A DNA stretch of 64,000 nucleotides, from the NCBI RefSeq assembly GCF_017876115.1, contig NZ_JAGINO010000014.1, forward strand, positions 115,667 through 179,666. The letters run 5' to 3'. Positions within the stretch are counted from its first letter, which is position 1; every line of letters begins with the position of its first letter. Shown piece after piece: positions 34,017 through 43,666 of the stretch. The position numbers and the translations under genes are program-made. The DNA is from Azospirillum picis. Its GTDB lineage: Bacteria; Pseudomonadota; Alphaproteobacteria; Azospirillales; Azospirillaceae. The notes below the pieces were generated by a model. It did not search any database. It saw nothing but the letters and a program-made list of their open reading frames with translations, and was not told the origin of the DNA.

Positions 34017-35831
34017 ATGGGCATCATCCAGACCCCGAACGGCTTCTCGCTGGACAACACCGGCAAGCGCGTCGTCGTCGACCCGGTCACCCGCATCGAA
34101 GGCCACATGCGCTGCGAGGTGAACGTCGACGCCAACAACGTCATCCGCAACGCGGTGTCCACCGGCACCATGTGGCGGGGCCTCGAGGTCATCCTGAAGG
34201 GTCGCGACCCGCGCGACGCCTGGGCCTTCGTCGAGCGCATCTGCGGCGTGTGCACCGGCTGCCACGCGTTGACCTCGGTCCGGGCGGTCGAGGATGCGCT
34301 GCAGATCCGCATCCCGAAGAACGCCCACCTGATCCGCGAGATCATGGCGAAGACGCTGCAGGTGCACGACCACATCGTGCATTTCTACCACCTGCACGCG
34401 CTCGATTGGGTCAACCCGGTCAACGCGCTGAAGGCCGACCCGCAGGCGACCTCGGCGCTGCAGCAGGCGGTGTCGCCGGCCCACGCCAAGTCCAGCCCCG
34501 GCTATTTCCGCGACGTGCAGACCCGCATCCGGAAGTTCGTGGAATCGGGCCAGCTCGGCATCTTCAAGAACGGCTATTGGGACAACCCCGCCTACAAGCT
34601 GTCGCCGGAAGCCGACCTGATGGCGGTGACCCATTACCTGGAGGCCCTCGACCTCCAGAAGGACATCGTCAAGATCCACACCATCCTGGGCGGCAAGAAC
34701 CCGCACCCCAACTACATGGTCGGCGGCGTCCCATGCGCCATCAACCTCGACGGCACCGGGGCGTCGGGCGCACCGCTGAACATGGAGCGGCTGAACTTCA
34801 TCCGCGCGCGCATCCTCGAAGCCTCGGCCTTCGTCGACAACGTCTACCTGCCCGACGTGCTCGCCATCGCCAGCTTCTACAAGGACTGGCTCCATGGCGG
34901 CGGGCTGGCGGCCACCAACGTCATGGACTACGGCGATTACGAGAAGGTGCCGTACGACCATTCGACCTGCCAATTGCCGGGCGGCGTCATCCTGAACGGC
35001 AACTGGAACGAGGTGCACCCGATCGACCCGCGCGACCCGGAACAGGTGCAGGAGTTCGTCGCCCATAGCTGGTACCACTACGACGACGAGAGCAAGGGCC
35101 TGCACCCGTGGGACGGCGTCACCGAGGCCAAGTTCGAGCTCGGCCCCAACGCCAAGGGCAGCCGCACCGACATCAAGGAGCTGGACGAGGCCGCCAAATA
35201 TTCCTGGATCAAGGCGCCGCGCTGGCGCGGCCATGCGGTGGAGGTCGGCCCCCTGCCCCGCTACATCCTGGCCTATGCCCAGGGTGTGGGCTACGTGAAG
35301 GACCAGATCACCGAATCGCTGGGCGCCTTCAACAAGCTGGCCGGCACCAGCCTCACGCCGCAGCAGGCGCTGCCGACCACGATTGGCCGCACGCTGGCCC
35401 GCGCGCTGGAATGCCAGTACTGCTGCACCATGATGCTCGACGACTGGAACGCGCTGATCGCCAACATCAAGGCCGGCGACACCGCCACCGCCAACGTCGA
35501 GAAGTGGGACCCGAAGACCTGGCCGAAGGAGGCCAAGGGCGTCGGCACCGTCGCCGCCCCGCGCGGCGGGCTTGGCCACTGGATCAGGATCAAGGACGGC
35601 AAGATCGACAACTACCAGTGCGTCGTGCCGACGACCTGGAACGGCAGCCCGCGCGATCCCAAGGGCAACATCGGCGCCTTCGAGGCGTCGTTGCTGAACA
35701 CGCCGATGGAACGCCCGGAGGAGCCGGTGGAGATCCTGCGCACGCTGCACAGCTTCGACCCCTGCCTTGCCTGTTCCACCCACGTCATGGCGCCCGACGG
35801 CGCCGAACTGGCCCGCGTCACCGTACGCTGA
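34017..35831 (+). CDS. hupL: Uptake [NiFe]-hydrogenase large subunit HupL
   Basis: This 604-aa subunit holds the Ni-Fe active site. N-terminal ligands are in ERICGVCTGCHALTSVRAVE, and C-terminal ligands in DPCLACSTH. A 15-residue tail (VMAPDGAELARVTVR) follows that histidine and should be cut by HupD. The CTGCH form of the first motif is shared with oxygen-tolerant group 1 enzymes. It has no signal peptide and is exported together with HupS. The ATG at 34017 follows the hupS stop by 2 bp. Confidence 0.95.
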   Translation: MGIIQTPNGFSLDNTGKRVVVDPVTRIEGHMRCEVNVDANNVIRNAVSTGTMWRGLEVILKGRDPRDAWAFVERICGVCTGCHALTSVRAVEDALQIRIPKNAHLIREIMAKTLQVHDHIVHFYHLHALDWVNPVNALKADPQATSALQQAVSPAHAKSSPGYFRDVQTRIRKFVESGQLGIFKNGYWDNPAYKLSPEADLMAVTHYLEALDLQKDIVKIHTILGGKNPHPNYMVGGVPCAINLDGTGASGAPLNMERLNFIRARILEASAFVDNVYLPDVLAIASFYKDWLHGGGLAATNVMDYGDYEKVPYDHSTCQLPGGVILNGNWNEVHPIDPRDPEQVQEFVAHSWYHYDDESKGLHPWDGVTEAKFELGPNAKGSRTDIKELDEAAKYSWIKAPRWRGHAVEVGPLPRYILAYAQGVGYVKDQITESLGAFNKLAGTSLTPQQALPTTIGRTLARALECQYCCTMMLDDWNALIANIKAGDTATANVEKWDPKTWPKEAKGVGTVAAPRGGLGHWIRIKDGKIDNYQCVVPTTWNGSPRDPKGNIGAFEASLLNTPMERPEEPVEILRTLHSFDPCLACSTHVMAPDGAELARVTVR

Positions 35832-35858
35832 CCGGCCATCCCGAGGAGGATTTCACCC

Positions 35859-36656
35859 ATGGCTCCTCTCGACGACGCGAAACCGGTCGCGGTACCGGCG
35901 GATGACCCTTCGGCCGCATCGGCGGCCGGAGGGCGCTTCCTGAAGGCGATCTATGTCTACGAGGTCCCGGTGCGGGTCTGGCACTGGGTCAACGCGCTGG
36001 CGATCCTCGTGCTGTCGGTCACCGGCTACCTGATCGCCAACCCGCTGCCGAGTCAGCCGGGCGAGGCCAGCGCCAATTTCCTGATGGGCTATATCCGCTT
36101 CGCCCATTTCGCGGCGGCCTACATCTTCGCGGTCGGCTTCATCGGCAGGCTCTATTGGGCCTTCGCCGGCAACCACCACGCCCGGCAGCTCTTCCGCTTC
36201 CCGTTCTGGGACCGGCACTGGTGGGGCGAGCTGTTCCTGGAGGCGCGCTGGTACCTGTTCCTGGAGCGCAAGCCCAAACTGTATGTCGGCCACAACCCGC
36301 TGGCCCAGTTCGCCATGTTCTGGGTGATCGCGGTCGGCAGCGTCTTCATGATCGTCACCGGCTTCGCCCTCTACAGCGAGGGCGCGGGCCAGGGAAGCTG
36401 GCAGGACCGCCTGTTCGGCTGGGTCATCCCGCTGTTCGGCCAGAGCATGGACGTCCACACCTGGCACCATCTCGGCATGTGGGCGATCCTGCTGTTCGTG
36501 ATCGTGCACATCTATGCCGCGGTGCGCGAGGACATCATGTCCCGGCAGTCGATCATCTCCACGATGATCAGCGGCGTCCGCACCTTCAAGGATGCCGAAG
36601 CCCCGGCGGACGAGGAGCAGGAACGACCGGTGAAGCGGACGTTGCCGGCCGGCTGA
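35859..36656 (+). CDS. hupC: Hydrogenase b-type cytochrome HupC
   Basis: This 265-aa di-haem membrane cytochrome passes electrons from HupS to quinone. Four helices are visible, with the haem-ligand histidines in VPVRVWHWVNALAILVLSVTGY, GYIRFAHFAAAYIF and VHTWHHLGMWAILLFVIVHIYAAVREDIMSRQ. A 28-residue alanine-rich N-terminal leader is longer than usual. A GAGGAGGA ribosome-binding site precedes it. It completes the hupSLC operon; no hupD follows because hupD lies upstream in the separate maturation operon. Confidence 0.94.
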   Translation: MAPLDDAKPVAVPADDPSAASAAGGRFLKAIYVYEVPVRVWHWVNALAILVLSVTGYLIANPLPSQPGEASANFLMGYIRFAHFAAAYIFAVGFIGRLYWAFAGNHHARQLFRFPFWDRHWWGELFLEARWYLFLERKPKLYVGHNPLAQFAMFWVIAVGSVFMIVTGFALYSEGAGQGSWQDRLFGWVIPLFGQSMDVHTWHHLGMWAILLFVIVHIYAAVREDIMSRQSIISTMISGVRTFKDAEAPADEEQERPVKRTLPAG

Positions 36657-36907
36657 GCCGCCCGGAACCGGTGGGACCGGCATGGGCAGGGCGGCCCCGC
36701 CGGCACGGTGGTTCGGCTGACAAGGCGGCCTGACGGCATCCGGCTCCGGCCTTGCACCAAAGGTGCTGGCCGGACAGGTGCATCGGGCGCGATGAATCGG
36801 CGCGGCCACCGCTCTTAGGGCAACCCGCCGGACAGCCTGATGGTGGAGGGCCAACCGCCGCCTCCCCGGCCTGTTGAGCGCAGACTGTCTTCCGTCTGCG
36901 AGGCTTC

Positions 36908-38227
36908 ATGAAGGACCATGCGCACGAGCCGCCCGAGCGCGGCAAGGCTGCGGAGATCCAAGGGCAGCCGGAGCGGGGCAAGTCCGGGATCTTCCGCATG
37001 ATCGGATCGGGAGTCGTCACCGGGGCGGCCGACGACGATCCGTCCGCCATCGGCACCTATGCGAGCGCCGGCGCCCGCTTCGGGCTGAACATCCTGTGGA
37101 TCGCGCCGGTCCTGCTGCCGATGATGTATGTGGTCGTCTATCTCTCCGCCAAGATCGGGCAGGTCTACGGCAAGGGACTGTTCGCCTGCATCCGCGACCA
37201 GTTCCCACGCTGGGTGCTGATGCCCCTGGTCACCCTGGCCTTCATCGGCAACATCATCGAGGCGGCGGCCGATCTCGGCGGCATAGGCGCCGCCCTGAAC
37301 CTCCTGGTCCCGCTGCCGATCCCGCTGCTCGTTGTCTGTACCGCGGCCGTCATCTTCGCGATCCAGTATTTCGGCTCCTATTCGCTGATCAGGAGCATCT
37401 TCCGCTGGCTGGCCCTCATCCTGTTCGCCTATGTGGCCGCCGCGATCCTCGCCAGACCCGATCCCGTCGAGGTCCTTCGCAGCACCCTCATCCCGCGGAT
37501 CCGATTCGACGCCGAATTCCTGTCGATCATCGTCGCCTGCATCGGCACCTCCCTCTCCGCCTATGTCTACACCTGGCAGTCGAACCAGGAGGTCGAGGAG
37601 CAGATCGCGATCGGACGCCGGCGGCTGTGGCAGCGCAAGGGGGCGACGCGACGGGAGATGGAGCGCACCAAGCGGGACGTCCTGGTCGGCATGGTCTTCT
37701 CCAACGTCATTCTCTACTTCATCATCCTTTCCACGGGGACGACCCTGCACAGCGCGGGGCAGACCGAGATCGAGACGGCGGCGCAGGCGGCCTCCGCACT
37801 GGAACCCCTGGCCGGCGAAGCCGCCAAGTACCTGTTCGCTGCCGGCGTGGTCGGTGTCGGCTTCCTCGCCGTGCCGGTGATGACGACCGGTGCCGCCTAT
37901 GACGTCGTCCAGGGCATCGGGCGGGAGGGCAGCCTCCACGACCGTCCGAGCGAGAACAAGCTGTTCTACGGCATCATCGCCACGGTGACCGTGCTCGCCG
38001 TCGCCATGAACTTCCTGGGCTTCAACCCGATGAAGGCACTCGTCTGGTCGGGGATCGTCCAGGGATTCTCCGTTCCGCCCCTTCTCCTGATCATGATGCT
38101 GCTCACCAACCGGCGGACGGTGGTGGGAGCCCGGACGAACGGGCGGCTGACGAACATCCTCGGCTGGACGACCACGCTGGTGACCTTCCTGTGCACCATG
38201 GCGTTGGTGGTGTCCTGGTTCCTGTAA
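36908..38227 (+). CDS. Nramp-related divalent metal transporter (NRMT-like)
   Basis: This 439-aa membrane protein has about 11 helices. The first helix carries GAADDDPSAIGTYASAGARFG, a variant of the Nramp metal-binding DPGN motif with serine instead of glycine. The central FIGNIIEAAADLGGIGAAL segment takes the place of the helix-6 MPH motif. These changes are typical of the Nramp-related branch that includes magnesium transporters, so Mg2+ or Mn2+ rather than iron may be the substrate. It stands alone 251 bp after hupC. A link to nickel supply for hydrogenase is possible but not supported by motifs. Confidence 0.82.
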   Translation: MKDHAHEPPERGKAAEIQGQPERGKSGIFRMIGSGVVTGAADDDPSAIGTYASAGARFGLNILWIAPVLLPMMYVVVYLSAKIGQVYGKGLFACIRDQFPRWVLMPLVTLAFIGNIIEAAADLGGIGAALNLLVPLPIPLLVVCTAAVIFAIQYFGSYSLIRSIFRWLALILFAYVAAAILARPDPVEVLRSTLIPRIRFDAEFLSIIVACIGTSLSAYVYTWQSNQEVEEQIAIGRRRLWQRKGATRREMERTKRDVLVGMVFSNVILYFIILSTGTTLHSAGQTEIETAAQAASALEPLAGEAAKYLFAAGVVGVGFLAVPVMTTGAAYDVVQGIGREGSLHDRPSENKLFYGIIATVTVLAVAMNFLGFNPMKALVWSGIVQGFSVPPLLLIMMLLTNRRTVVGARTNGRLTNILGWTTTLVTFLCTMALVVSWFL

Positions 38228-38351
38228 CCGGCCGCCGGTGGAGGATGGCGGGGGGCGGAAGACGGCCGGGGCGTGAAGGGCATAATCCGTCAAGGGCATG
38301 ACATCGCTCCCTCCACACTGTTGTCGAAGATCACAGCCGGAGATTCGGACC

Positions 38352-39257
38352 ATGGCAACGCAGATCCCCTTGTCGGAGGACAGCAGCGCGATCGACCCGG
38401 TACAGGATGCGCTGCGCGGCGATCACACCCACGGCCTCACCGCCACGCTCGCCTACCGCCGTCTCGGCATCGTCAACGTGATGTTCCATGGACGGCCGGG
38501 CGCCGGCGACCGTGGATGGGTCCTGATCGACACCGGCATTGCCGGCACGAAGGGCTTCATCCGCAGCGCCGCCACCGAGCGTTTCGGCCGCGAGGCGCGG
38601 CCGGCCGCCATCGTCATGACCCATGGCCATTTCGACCATGTCGGCGCGCTGGAGGATCTGGCGGAGGAATGGGACGCACCGGTCTACGCCCACCCCCTGG
38701 AACACCCCTACCTGAACGGCCAGGCGGCCTATCCGCCCGGCGACCCGTCTGTGGGTGGAGGGGCGATGGCGGCGCTGGCACGCTTCTACCCGCGCAAGCC
38801 GGTGAATGTCGGGCGACGGCTGCACCCGCTGCCCGACGACGGCAGCGTGCCGGGGATGCCGGGCTGGCGCTGGATCCACACGCCCGGCCACAGTGTCGGC
38901 CATGTCTCCTTCTGGCGGGAGGACGATCGCACGCTCATCGCCGGCGACGCCTTCGTCACCACCGGGCAGGAATCCGCCTATGCCGTGGCGGTGCAACGGG
39001 CGGAGATGCACGGGCCGCCGATGTATTTCACCGTGGAATGGGACAAGGCGCGGGACTCGGTCGCCCGGCTGGCGGCGCTTGAGCCGGAACTGGTGGTCAC
39101 CGGCCACGGCGAGCCGATGCAGGGGGCGGAGATGCGCGCCGCCCTGCACCGGCTGGCGGACGAGTTCGAGCGGATCGCGGTGCCTAGGCGCGGGGTCTAC
39201 CTGGAAAATCCGGCCCGCGCCGAGGACCGCAGCGCCTACTGCCCGCCGGGAGGATAA
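38352..39257 (+). CDS. Metallo-beta-lactamase-fold hydrolase
   Basis: This 301-aa protein has the metal-binding motif MTHGHFDHVGALEDL (HxHxDH) near residue 90, further ligands in HTPGHSVGHVSFW and GDAFVTT, and a final histidine in VVTGHGEPMQG. The chain lacks a signal peptide. The pattern fits the glyoxalase-II-like or lactonase-like branch; the substrate is unknown. It stands alone between the Nramp-like gene and a secreted hypothetical protein. Confidence 0.87.
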   Translation: MATQIPLSEDSSAIDPVQDALRGDHTHGLTATLAYRRLGIVNVMFHGRPGAGDRGWVLIDTGIAGTKGFIRSAATERFGREARPAAIVMTHGHFDHVGALEDLAEEWDAPVYAHPLEHPYLNGQAAYPPGDPSVGGGAMAALARFYPRKPVNVGRRLHPLPDDGSVPGMPGWRWIHTPGHSVGHVSFWREDDRTLIAGDAFVTTGQESAYAVAVQRAEMHGPPMYFTVEWDKARDSVARLAALEPELVVTGHGEPMQGAEMRAALHRLADEFERIAVPRRGVYLENPARAEDRSAYCPPGG

Positions 39258-39391
39258 GGCCGCAGCCGCCGAAGGCTGTGCAGGTTCGGCCTCTGGCGCC
39301 CTACCCCGTAAGCGGACTGGAATGTCCTGGAGGGCCGCGAAACAATCCTCAGCTTCCCGCCTTTGCGTCAAGGCACGGAGGAAGCCGGCCG

Positions 39392-40153
39392 ATGACACTG
39401 CCTTGCACCCGCTCCCCGGCGGCCGTCATGCTGATGCTCGCCCTGCTGATGCTCGCCCTGCCCCTGGCCGCACCCGCCGCCGCCCAGGACATGCCGACGG
39501 TGCTTCCGAACAACTACGTGTTGTCCGATATCCTGAACAGGCAGAGGGTCGATACCGTGATCGGTTCGGCCACTGGCGGGGCAGCCGGCCCGCCCCAGCG
39601 GCAGGTGCCCTCCCCTCCGCCGGCCGCCGCCACGACCTACCGCGCCGCGCCCGAGGTCAGCGCCCGCGTGCGCCGACAGTTCGCCGACTGGATGGGCAGG
39701 CAGGCGGGCGCCGAAGGTGGACGCCGCATCGCCGAGGCCATGGTTCAGCGCGATCCGGTCCGCAACTGGGCGCAGATCGTCGGCGGCGACGGCTTGCGCC
39801 CAGGCGACTTGGCCGACACCATGGCCAGCTACTGGATCCTCAACTGGGTGATGGCCAACACCGCCGACAGCAACCGTGCTCAAGCCCAGGCCGTCCGCAA
39901 CCAGGTGCGCCCGATCATCGTCTCCAACCCTGATTACGCGCGCCTCGGCGAGGCCCAGCGCCAGGAGATGTCGGAGGTGCTGATGTTGAATTTCCTGGTC
40001 CAGCATGCGGCCTATGTCGACGCCGTGACCCGTGGCGACCGCGCAACCATCCGACGTCTTGGCGACGCAGCCGTCGCGCGCTTCCGCAACGAGATGGGCG
40101 TCGACCTGCGTCGACTGGAATTGACAAATGCCGGCTTCGTCCGGGCAGACTAG
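39392..40153 (+). CDS. Secreted protein of unknown function, 253 aa
   Basis: The protein has a clear signal peptide (VMLMLALLMLALPLAAPAAAQD) followed by a proline-rich spacer and an all-alpha region of about 170 residues: VRRQFADWMGRQAGAEGGRR, LADTMASYWILNWVMANTAD and MLNFLVQHAAYVDAV. I have seen related secreted proteins without assigned function and do not assign one. A GGAGGAAG ribosome-binding site precedes the ATG at 39392. A hairpin follows the stop. Confidence 0.78.
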   Translation: MTLPCTRSPAAVMLMLALLMLALPLAAPAAAQDMPTVLPNNYVLSDILNRQRVDTVIGSATGGAAGPPQRQVPSPPPAAATTYRAAPEVSARVRRQFADWMGRQAGAEGGRRIAEAMVQRDPVRNWAQIVGGDGLRPGDLADTMASYWILNWVMANTADSNRAQAQAVRNQVRPIIVSNPDYARLGEAQRQEMSEVLMLNFLVQHAAYVDAVTRGDRATIRRLGDAAVARFRNEMGVDLRRLELTNAGFVRAD

Positions 40154-40154
40154 C

Positions 40155-40188
40155 GTCCGTCTGGTGCTTCATCAGGCACCGGACGGAC
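40155..40188 (+). terminator. Hairpin after the secreted hypothetical gene
   Basis: Arms GTCCGTC and GACGGAC plus an inner GGTGC/GCACC pair, separated by one mismatch, form a 13-position stem with an 8-nt loop. It begins 2 bp after the stop and is followed by a T-containing run (CTCAGCTTTT). Confidence 0.7.
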
Positions 40189-40337
40189 TCTCAGCTTTTG
40201 GTCTTCCGTGTGAGTCACGTTTCAAGCGATACCGCGTGAAACGATCACACTCTAATCGCCCCCGTCCGGACCGGAGCCGCTTCGGGTTTTGCCCCGTGCC
40301 TCCCTGACGCTGAACCGCCACCGACCGAGGAAAGCCG

Positions 40338-40760
40338 ATGCGGAAGAACCGGGGGACGGCCCTTGCGGCCATCGCCGTTCTGCTGCCCGCCTGCGCTCCC
40401 GCCACGCCGACGCCCCCACTCCCGGCCGAGGCGCGCCCGATAAGCGGGTCAGGCGCGTACGAACAACGCCTGGACGACGTCATCGGCGAACTCCGCGACG
40501 CACTCGACGCCCGGTATGGCCGCCTGGAGGTCAGGGCGTACAGGCTGCCGGCCGGCGCAGGCTGGCCGGGCATCGCCGCCCACTACCAGGCCGCGCTTCA
40601 CGGCTGGGACGCCGAACCGGCTCTCCCGGGACGGATGCGCGCAGGCCGTGCGCAAACCTGGAAGCGCCACGGTGACGTGATCGCCAGCGCCTTCATCGAC
40701 ACGCCGTTCGCCGGCCAGGACAGCGACTACACCATGCTTGTCGTCGCGATGAACTCCTGA
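40338..40760 (+). CDS. Putative lipoprotein, 140 aa
   Basis: The N-terminus MRKNRGTALAAIAVLLPACAP is a lipoprotein signal with the lipidated Cys19. The mature domain of about 115 residues (YEQRLDDVIGELRDALDARYG, WPGIAAHYQAALHGWDAEP) has no recognised family. Its compact alpha/beta composition suggests a small periplasmic, membrane-anchored domain. It converges on acnB, with the acnB terminator between them. Confidence 0.72.
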   Translation: MRKNRGTALAAIAVLLPACAPATPTPPLPAEARPISGSGAYEQRLDDVIGELRDALDARYGRLEVRAYRLPAGAGWPGIAAHYQAALHGWDAEPALPGRMRAGRAQTWKRHGDVIASAFIDTPFAGQDSDYTMLVVAMNS

Positions 40761-40811
40761 CGGCCGCTCCGACGTCGCCGGGGACCGGTTGCAAGCGCCA
40801 TGCTCCCAAAG

Positions 40812-40849
40812 CGAAGGCCCCCGTCGGATCGCTCCGGCGGGGGCCTTCG
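40812..40849 (-). terminator. Terminator of acnB
   Basis: A 12-bp CGAAGGCCCCCG stem with its exact complement and a 14-nt loop lies 24 bp past the acnB stop. On the minus strand it is followed by CTTT. It may serve both converging genes. Confidence 0.75.
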
Positions 40850-40873
40850 GTCGGCGAGCCGTCCGTCCCAGCG

Positions 40874-43465
40874 TTACGCCGGGACTGCGACCTTCTCCGC
40901 GACGTCCTGGAAGGCCGGGATCTGGTCGAAGTTCATGTAGCGGTAGATGTCGGCGGCCTTCTCGTTCACCACGCCGACCTGGGCCATGTACTCCTCGGTG
41001 GTCGGGATCTTGCCCAGCAGCGCCGCGACCGCGGCCAGTTCGGCCGAGGACAGGTAGACGCGGGTGTCGATGCCCAGACGGTTCGGGAAGTTGCGGGTGG
41101 AGGTCGACACCGCAGTCGATCCCTTCCGGATCTGCGCCTGATTGCCCATGCACAGCGAGCAGCCCGGCATCTCCATGCGGGCGCCGGCCTTGCCGAGGGT
41201 GGCGTAATACCCCTCCTCGGTCAGCATCATCGCATCCATCTTGGTCGGCGGCGCGATCCACAGGCGGGTCGGGATGTCCGACTTGCCGTTCAGGATCTTA
41301 CCGGCGGCGCGGAAGTGCCCGATGTTGGTCATGCAGGAGCCGATGAAGACCTCGTCGATCTTGTCGCCGGCGACATCGGACAGCGTCTTCACGTCGTCCG
41401 GATCGTTCGGGCAGGCCAGGATCGGTTCCTTGACGTCGGCCAGGTCGATCTCGATCACCGCGGCATAGTCGGCATCGGCATCCGGGCGCAGCAGTTGCGG
41501 ATCGGCGATCCACGCCTCCATCGCCTTGATGCGGCGCTCCAGGGTGCGCGCGTCGGCGTACCCATTGCCGATCATCCACTTCATCAGCGTGATGTTGGAG
41601 GTCATGTACTCGATGATCGGCTCCTTGTTCAGGAGCACGGTGCAGCCGGCCGCCGAGCGCTCGGCCGACGCGTCGGTCAGTTCGAACGCCTGCTCCACCT
41701 TCAGGTCCGGCAGGCCTTCGATCTCCAGGATGCGGCCGGAGAAGATGTTCTTCTTGCCCTTCTTCTCGACCGTCAGCAGGCCGGCCTTGATCGCGTAGAG
41801 CGGGATGGCGTTGACGAGGTCACGCAGGGTGACGCCCGGCTGCATCGTGCCCTTGAAGCGGACCAGCACCGATTCCGGCATGTCCAGCGGCATGACGCCG
41901 GTGGCGGCGGCGAAGGCGACCAGGCCCGAGCCGGCCGGGAAGCTGATGCCGATCGGGAAGCGGGTGTGGCTGTCGCCACCGGTGCCGACGGTGTCGGGCA
42001 GCAGCAGGCGGTTCAGCCAGGAGTGGATGACGCCGTCGCCCGGACGCAGGGCCACGCCACCGCGGGTGGAGATGAAGTCCGGCAGCTCGTGGTGGGTCTT
42101 GACGTCCACCAGCTTGGGATAGGCGGCGGTGTGGCAGAAGGACTGCATCACCAGATCGGCCGAGAAGCCGAGGCAGGCGAGGTCCTTCAGCTCGTCGCGG
42201 GTCATCGGGCCAGTGGTGTCCTGGGAGCCGACCGTGGTCATCTTCGGCTCGCAATAGGTGCCGGGACGAACCCCCTTGCCTTCCGGCAGCCCACAGGCGC
42301 GGCCGACCATCTTCTGGGCCAGCGTGAAGCCTTTGCCGCTGTCGGCCGGCGAGGCCGGCTGGCGGAACAGGGTCGACGGGGCCAGGCCCAGCGCCTCGCG
42401 GGCACGCGCGGTCAGGCCGCGGCCGATGATCAGCGGAATGCGGCCGCCGGCGCGCACCTCGTCGAAGATCACGTCGGACTTGACCGAGAACTCGGCGATG
42501 ATCTCGCCGTTCTTCAGCGCCTTGCCTTCATAGGGGCGCAGCTCGATGACGTCGCCCATCTCCATCTTGTTGACGTCCAACTCGATGGGCAGGGCGCCGG
42601 CGTCTTCCATGGTGTTGTAGAAGATCGGGGCGATCTTGGTGCCGAGGCAGACGCCACCGAAGCGCTTGTTCGGGACGAAGGGGATGTCCTCGCCGGTGAA
42701 CCACAGCACCGAGTTGGTGGCGGACTTGCGCGAGGAGCCGGTGCCGACCACGTCGCCGACATAGGCGATCAGGTTGCCCTTCTTCTTCAGCTCGTCGAGC
42801 TGCCGGGTCGGGCCGCGCTGGCCCGGCTCGTCCGCCTCGATGCCCGGGCGCGGGTTCTTCAGCATGGCCAGCGCGTGCAGCGGGATGTCCGGGCGCGACC
42901 AGGCGTCCGGGGCCGGGGACAGGTCGTCGGTGTTGGTCTCGCCCGACACCTTGAAGACCGTCAGCGTCATCGACGCCGGGACTTCCGGACGCGAGGTGAA
43001 CCACTCGGCGTCGGCCCAGGACTGCAGCACCGCCTTGGCGTTGGCGTTGCCCTTGTCGGCCAATTCCTTGACGTCGTGGAAGAAGTCGAAGACCAGCAGG
43101 GTCTTCTTCAGTCCCTCCGCGGCGGCGGCGCCGCACTCGGCATCCGACAGCAGGTCGATCAACGGCTGGACGTTGAAGCCGCCGAGCATGGTGCCGAGCA
43201 GCTCGGTCGCCTTGACCCTGGAGATCAGCGGCGAGCTGTCGGCGCCCTTGGCGACGGCGGCCAGGAAGCCGGCCTTGACGCGGGCGGCATCGTCGACACC
43301 AGCCGGGACGCGGTAGGTTATGAGGTCGAGGAGGAACGCTTCCTCACCGGCCGGCGGTGCCTTCAGCAGGTCGATCAACTCGGCCGTCTGCTTCGCGGAG
43401 AGGGGCAGGGCCGGGATTCCGAGGGCGGCGCGTTCGGCCGCGTGCTGGCGGTAGGCTTCGAGCAC
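40874..43465 (-). CDS. acnB: Bifunctional aconitate hydratase B / 2-methylisocitrate dehydratase
   Basis: This 863-aa TCA-cycle enzyme interconverts citrate and isocitrate. It shows the AcnB order with the HEAT-like domain first (LGIPALPLSAKQTAELIDLLK, LLGTMLGGFNVQPLIDLL), then GDVVGTGSSRKSATNSVLWF, TTVGSQDTTGPMTRDELKDLA, GGDSHTRFPIGISFPAGSGL, and iron-sulphur ligands in VFIGSCMTNIGHFRAAG and MPGCSLCMGNQAQI. The GTG at 43465 is chosen: it aligns with the E. coli start (VLEAYRQHAAERA) and has a GAGGA site 8 bp before it. The ATG at 43480 has no ribosome-binding site. Confidence 0.95.
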   Translation of the reverse strand: MLEAYRQHAAERAALGIPALPLSAKQTAELIDLLKAPPAGEEAFLLDLITYRVPAGVDDAARVKAGFLAAVAKGADSSPLISRVKATELLGTMLGGFNVQPLIDLLSDAECGAAAAEGLKKTLLVFDFFHDVKELADKGNANAKAVLQSWADAEWFTSRPEVPASMTLTVFKVSGETNTDDLSPAPDAWSRPDIPLHALAMLKNPRPGIEADEPGQRGPTRQLDELKKKGNLIAYVGDVVGTGSSRKSATNSVLWFTGEDIPFVPNKRFGGVCLGTKIAPIFYNTMEDAGALPIELDVNKMEMGDVIELRPYEGKALKNGEIIAEFSVKSDVIFDEVRAGGRIPLIIGRGLTARAREALGLAPSTLFRQPASPADSGKGFTLAQKMVGRACGLPEGKGVRPGTYCEPKMTTVGSQDTTGPMTRDELKDLACLGFSADLVMQSFCHTAAYPKLVDVKTHHELPDFISTRGGVALRPGDGVIHSWLNRLLLPDTVGTGGDSHTRFPIGISFPAGSGLVAFAAATGVMPLDMPESVLVRFKGTMQPGVTLRDLVNAIPLYAIKAGLLTVEKKGKKNIFSGRILEIEGLPDLKVEQAFELTDASAERSAAGCTVLLNKEPIIEYMTSNITLMKWMIGNGYADARTLERRIKAMEAWIADPQLLRPDADADYAAVIEIDLADVKEPILACPNDPDDVKTLSDVAGDKIDEVFIGSCMTNIGHFRAAGKILNGKSDIPTRLWIAPPTKMDAMMLTEEGYYATLGKAGARMEMPGCSLCMGNQAQIRKGSTAVSTSTRNFPNRLGIDTRVYLSSAELAAVAALLGKIPTTEEYMAQVGVVNEKAADIYRYMNFDQIPAFQDVAEKVAVPA

Positions 43466-43666
43466 GGCAGGATTCCTCATAAATGAAAGGCCGCCCTGGG
43501 AGGGGAACCGCCAGACGGCCCGCTTGAACTCAGGAGCGGTTTATATCCCTGGGCAAACTAAAGAGCAAGGGGCGACGCCTGGATTCGTGCCGGATTGAGG
43601 ACAAGTCCAATTGCGGATATGTACTGGTATTACCTGTCTTTGGTATGACCACTTCGAAACGTCGAA

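Noticed and set aside
41315..43486. A 723-codon plus-strand open frame opposite acnB
   Set aside because: The minus-strand AcnB protein is complete and conserved; the plus frame has no family resemblance.
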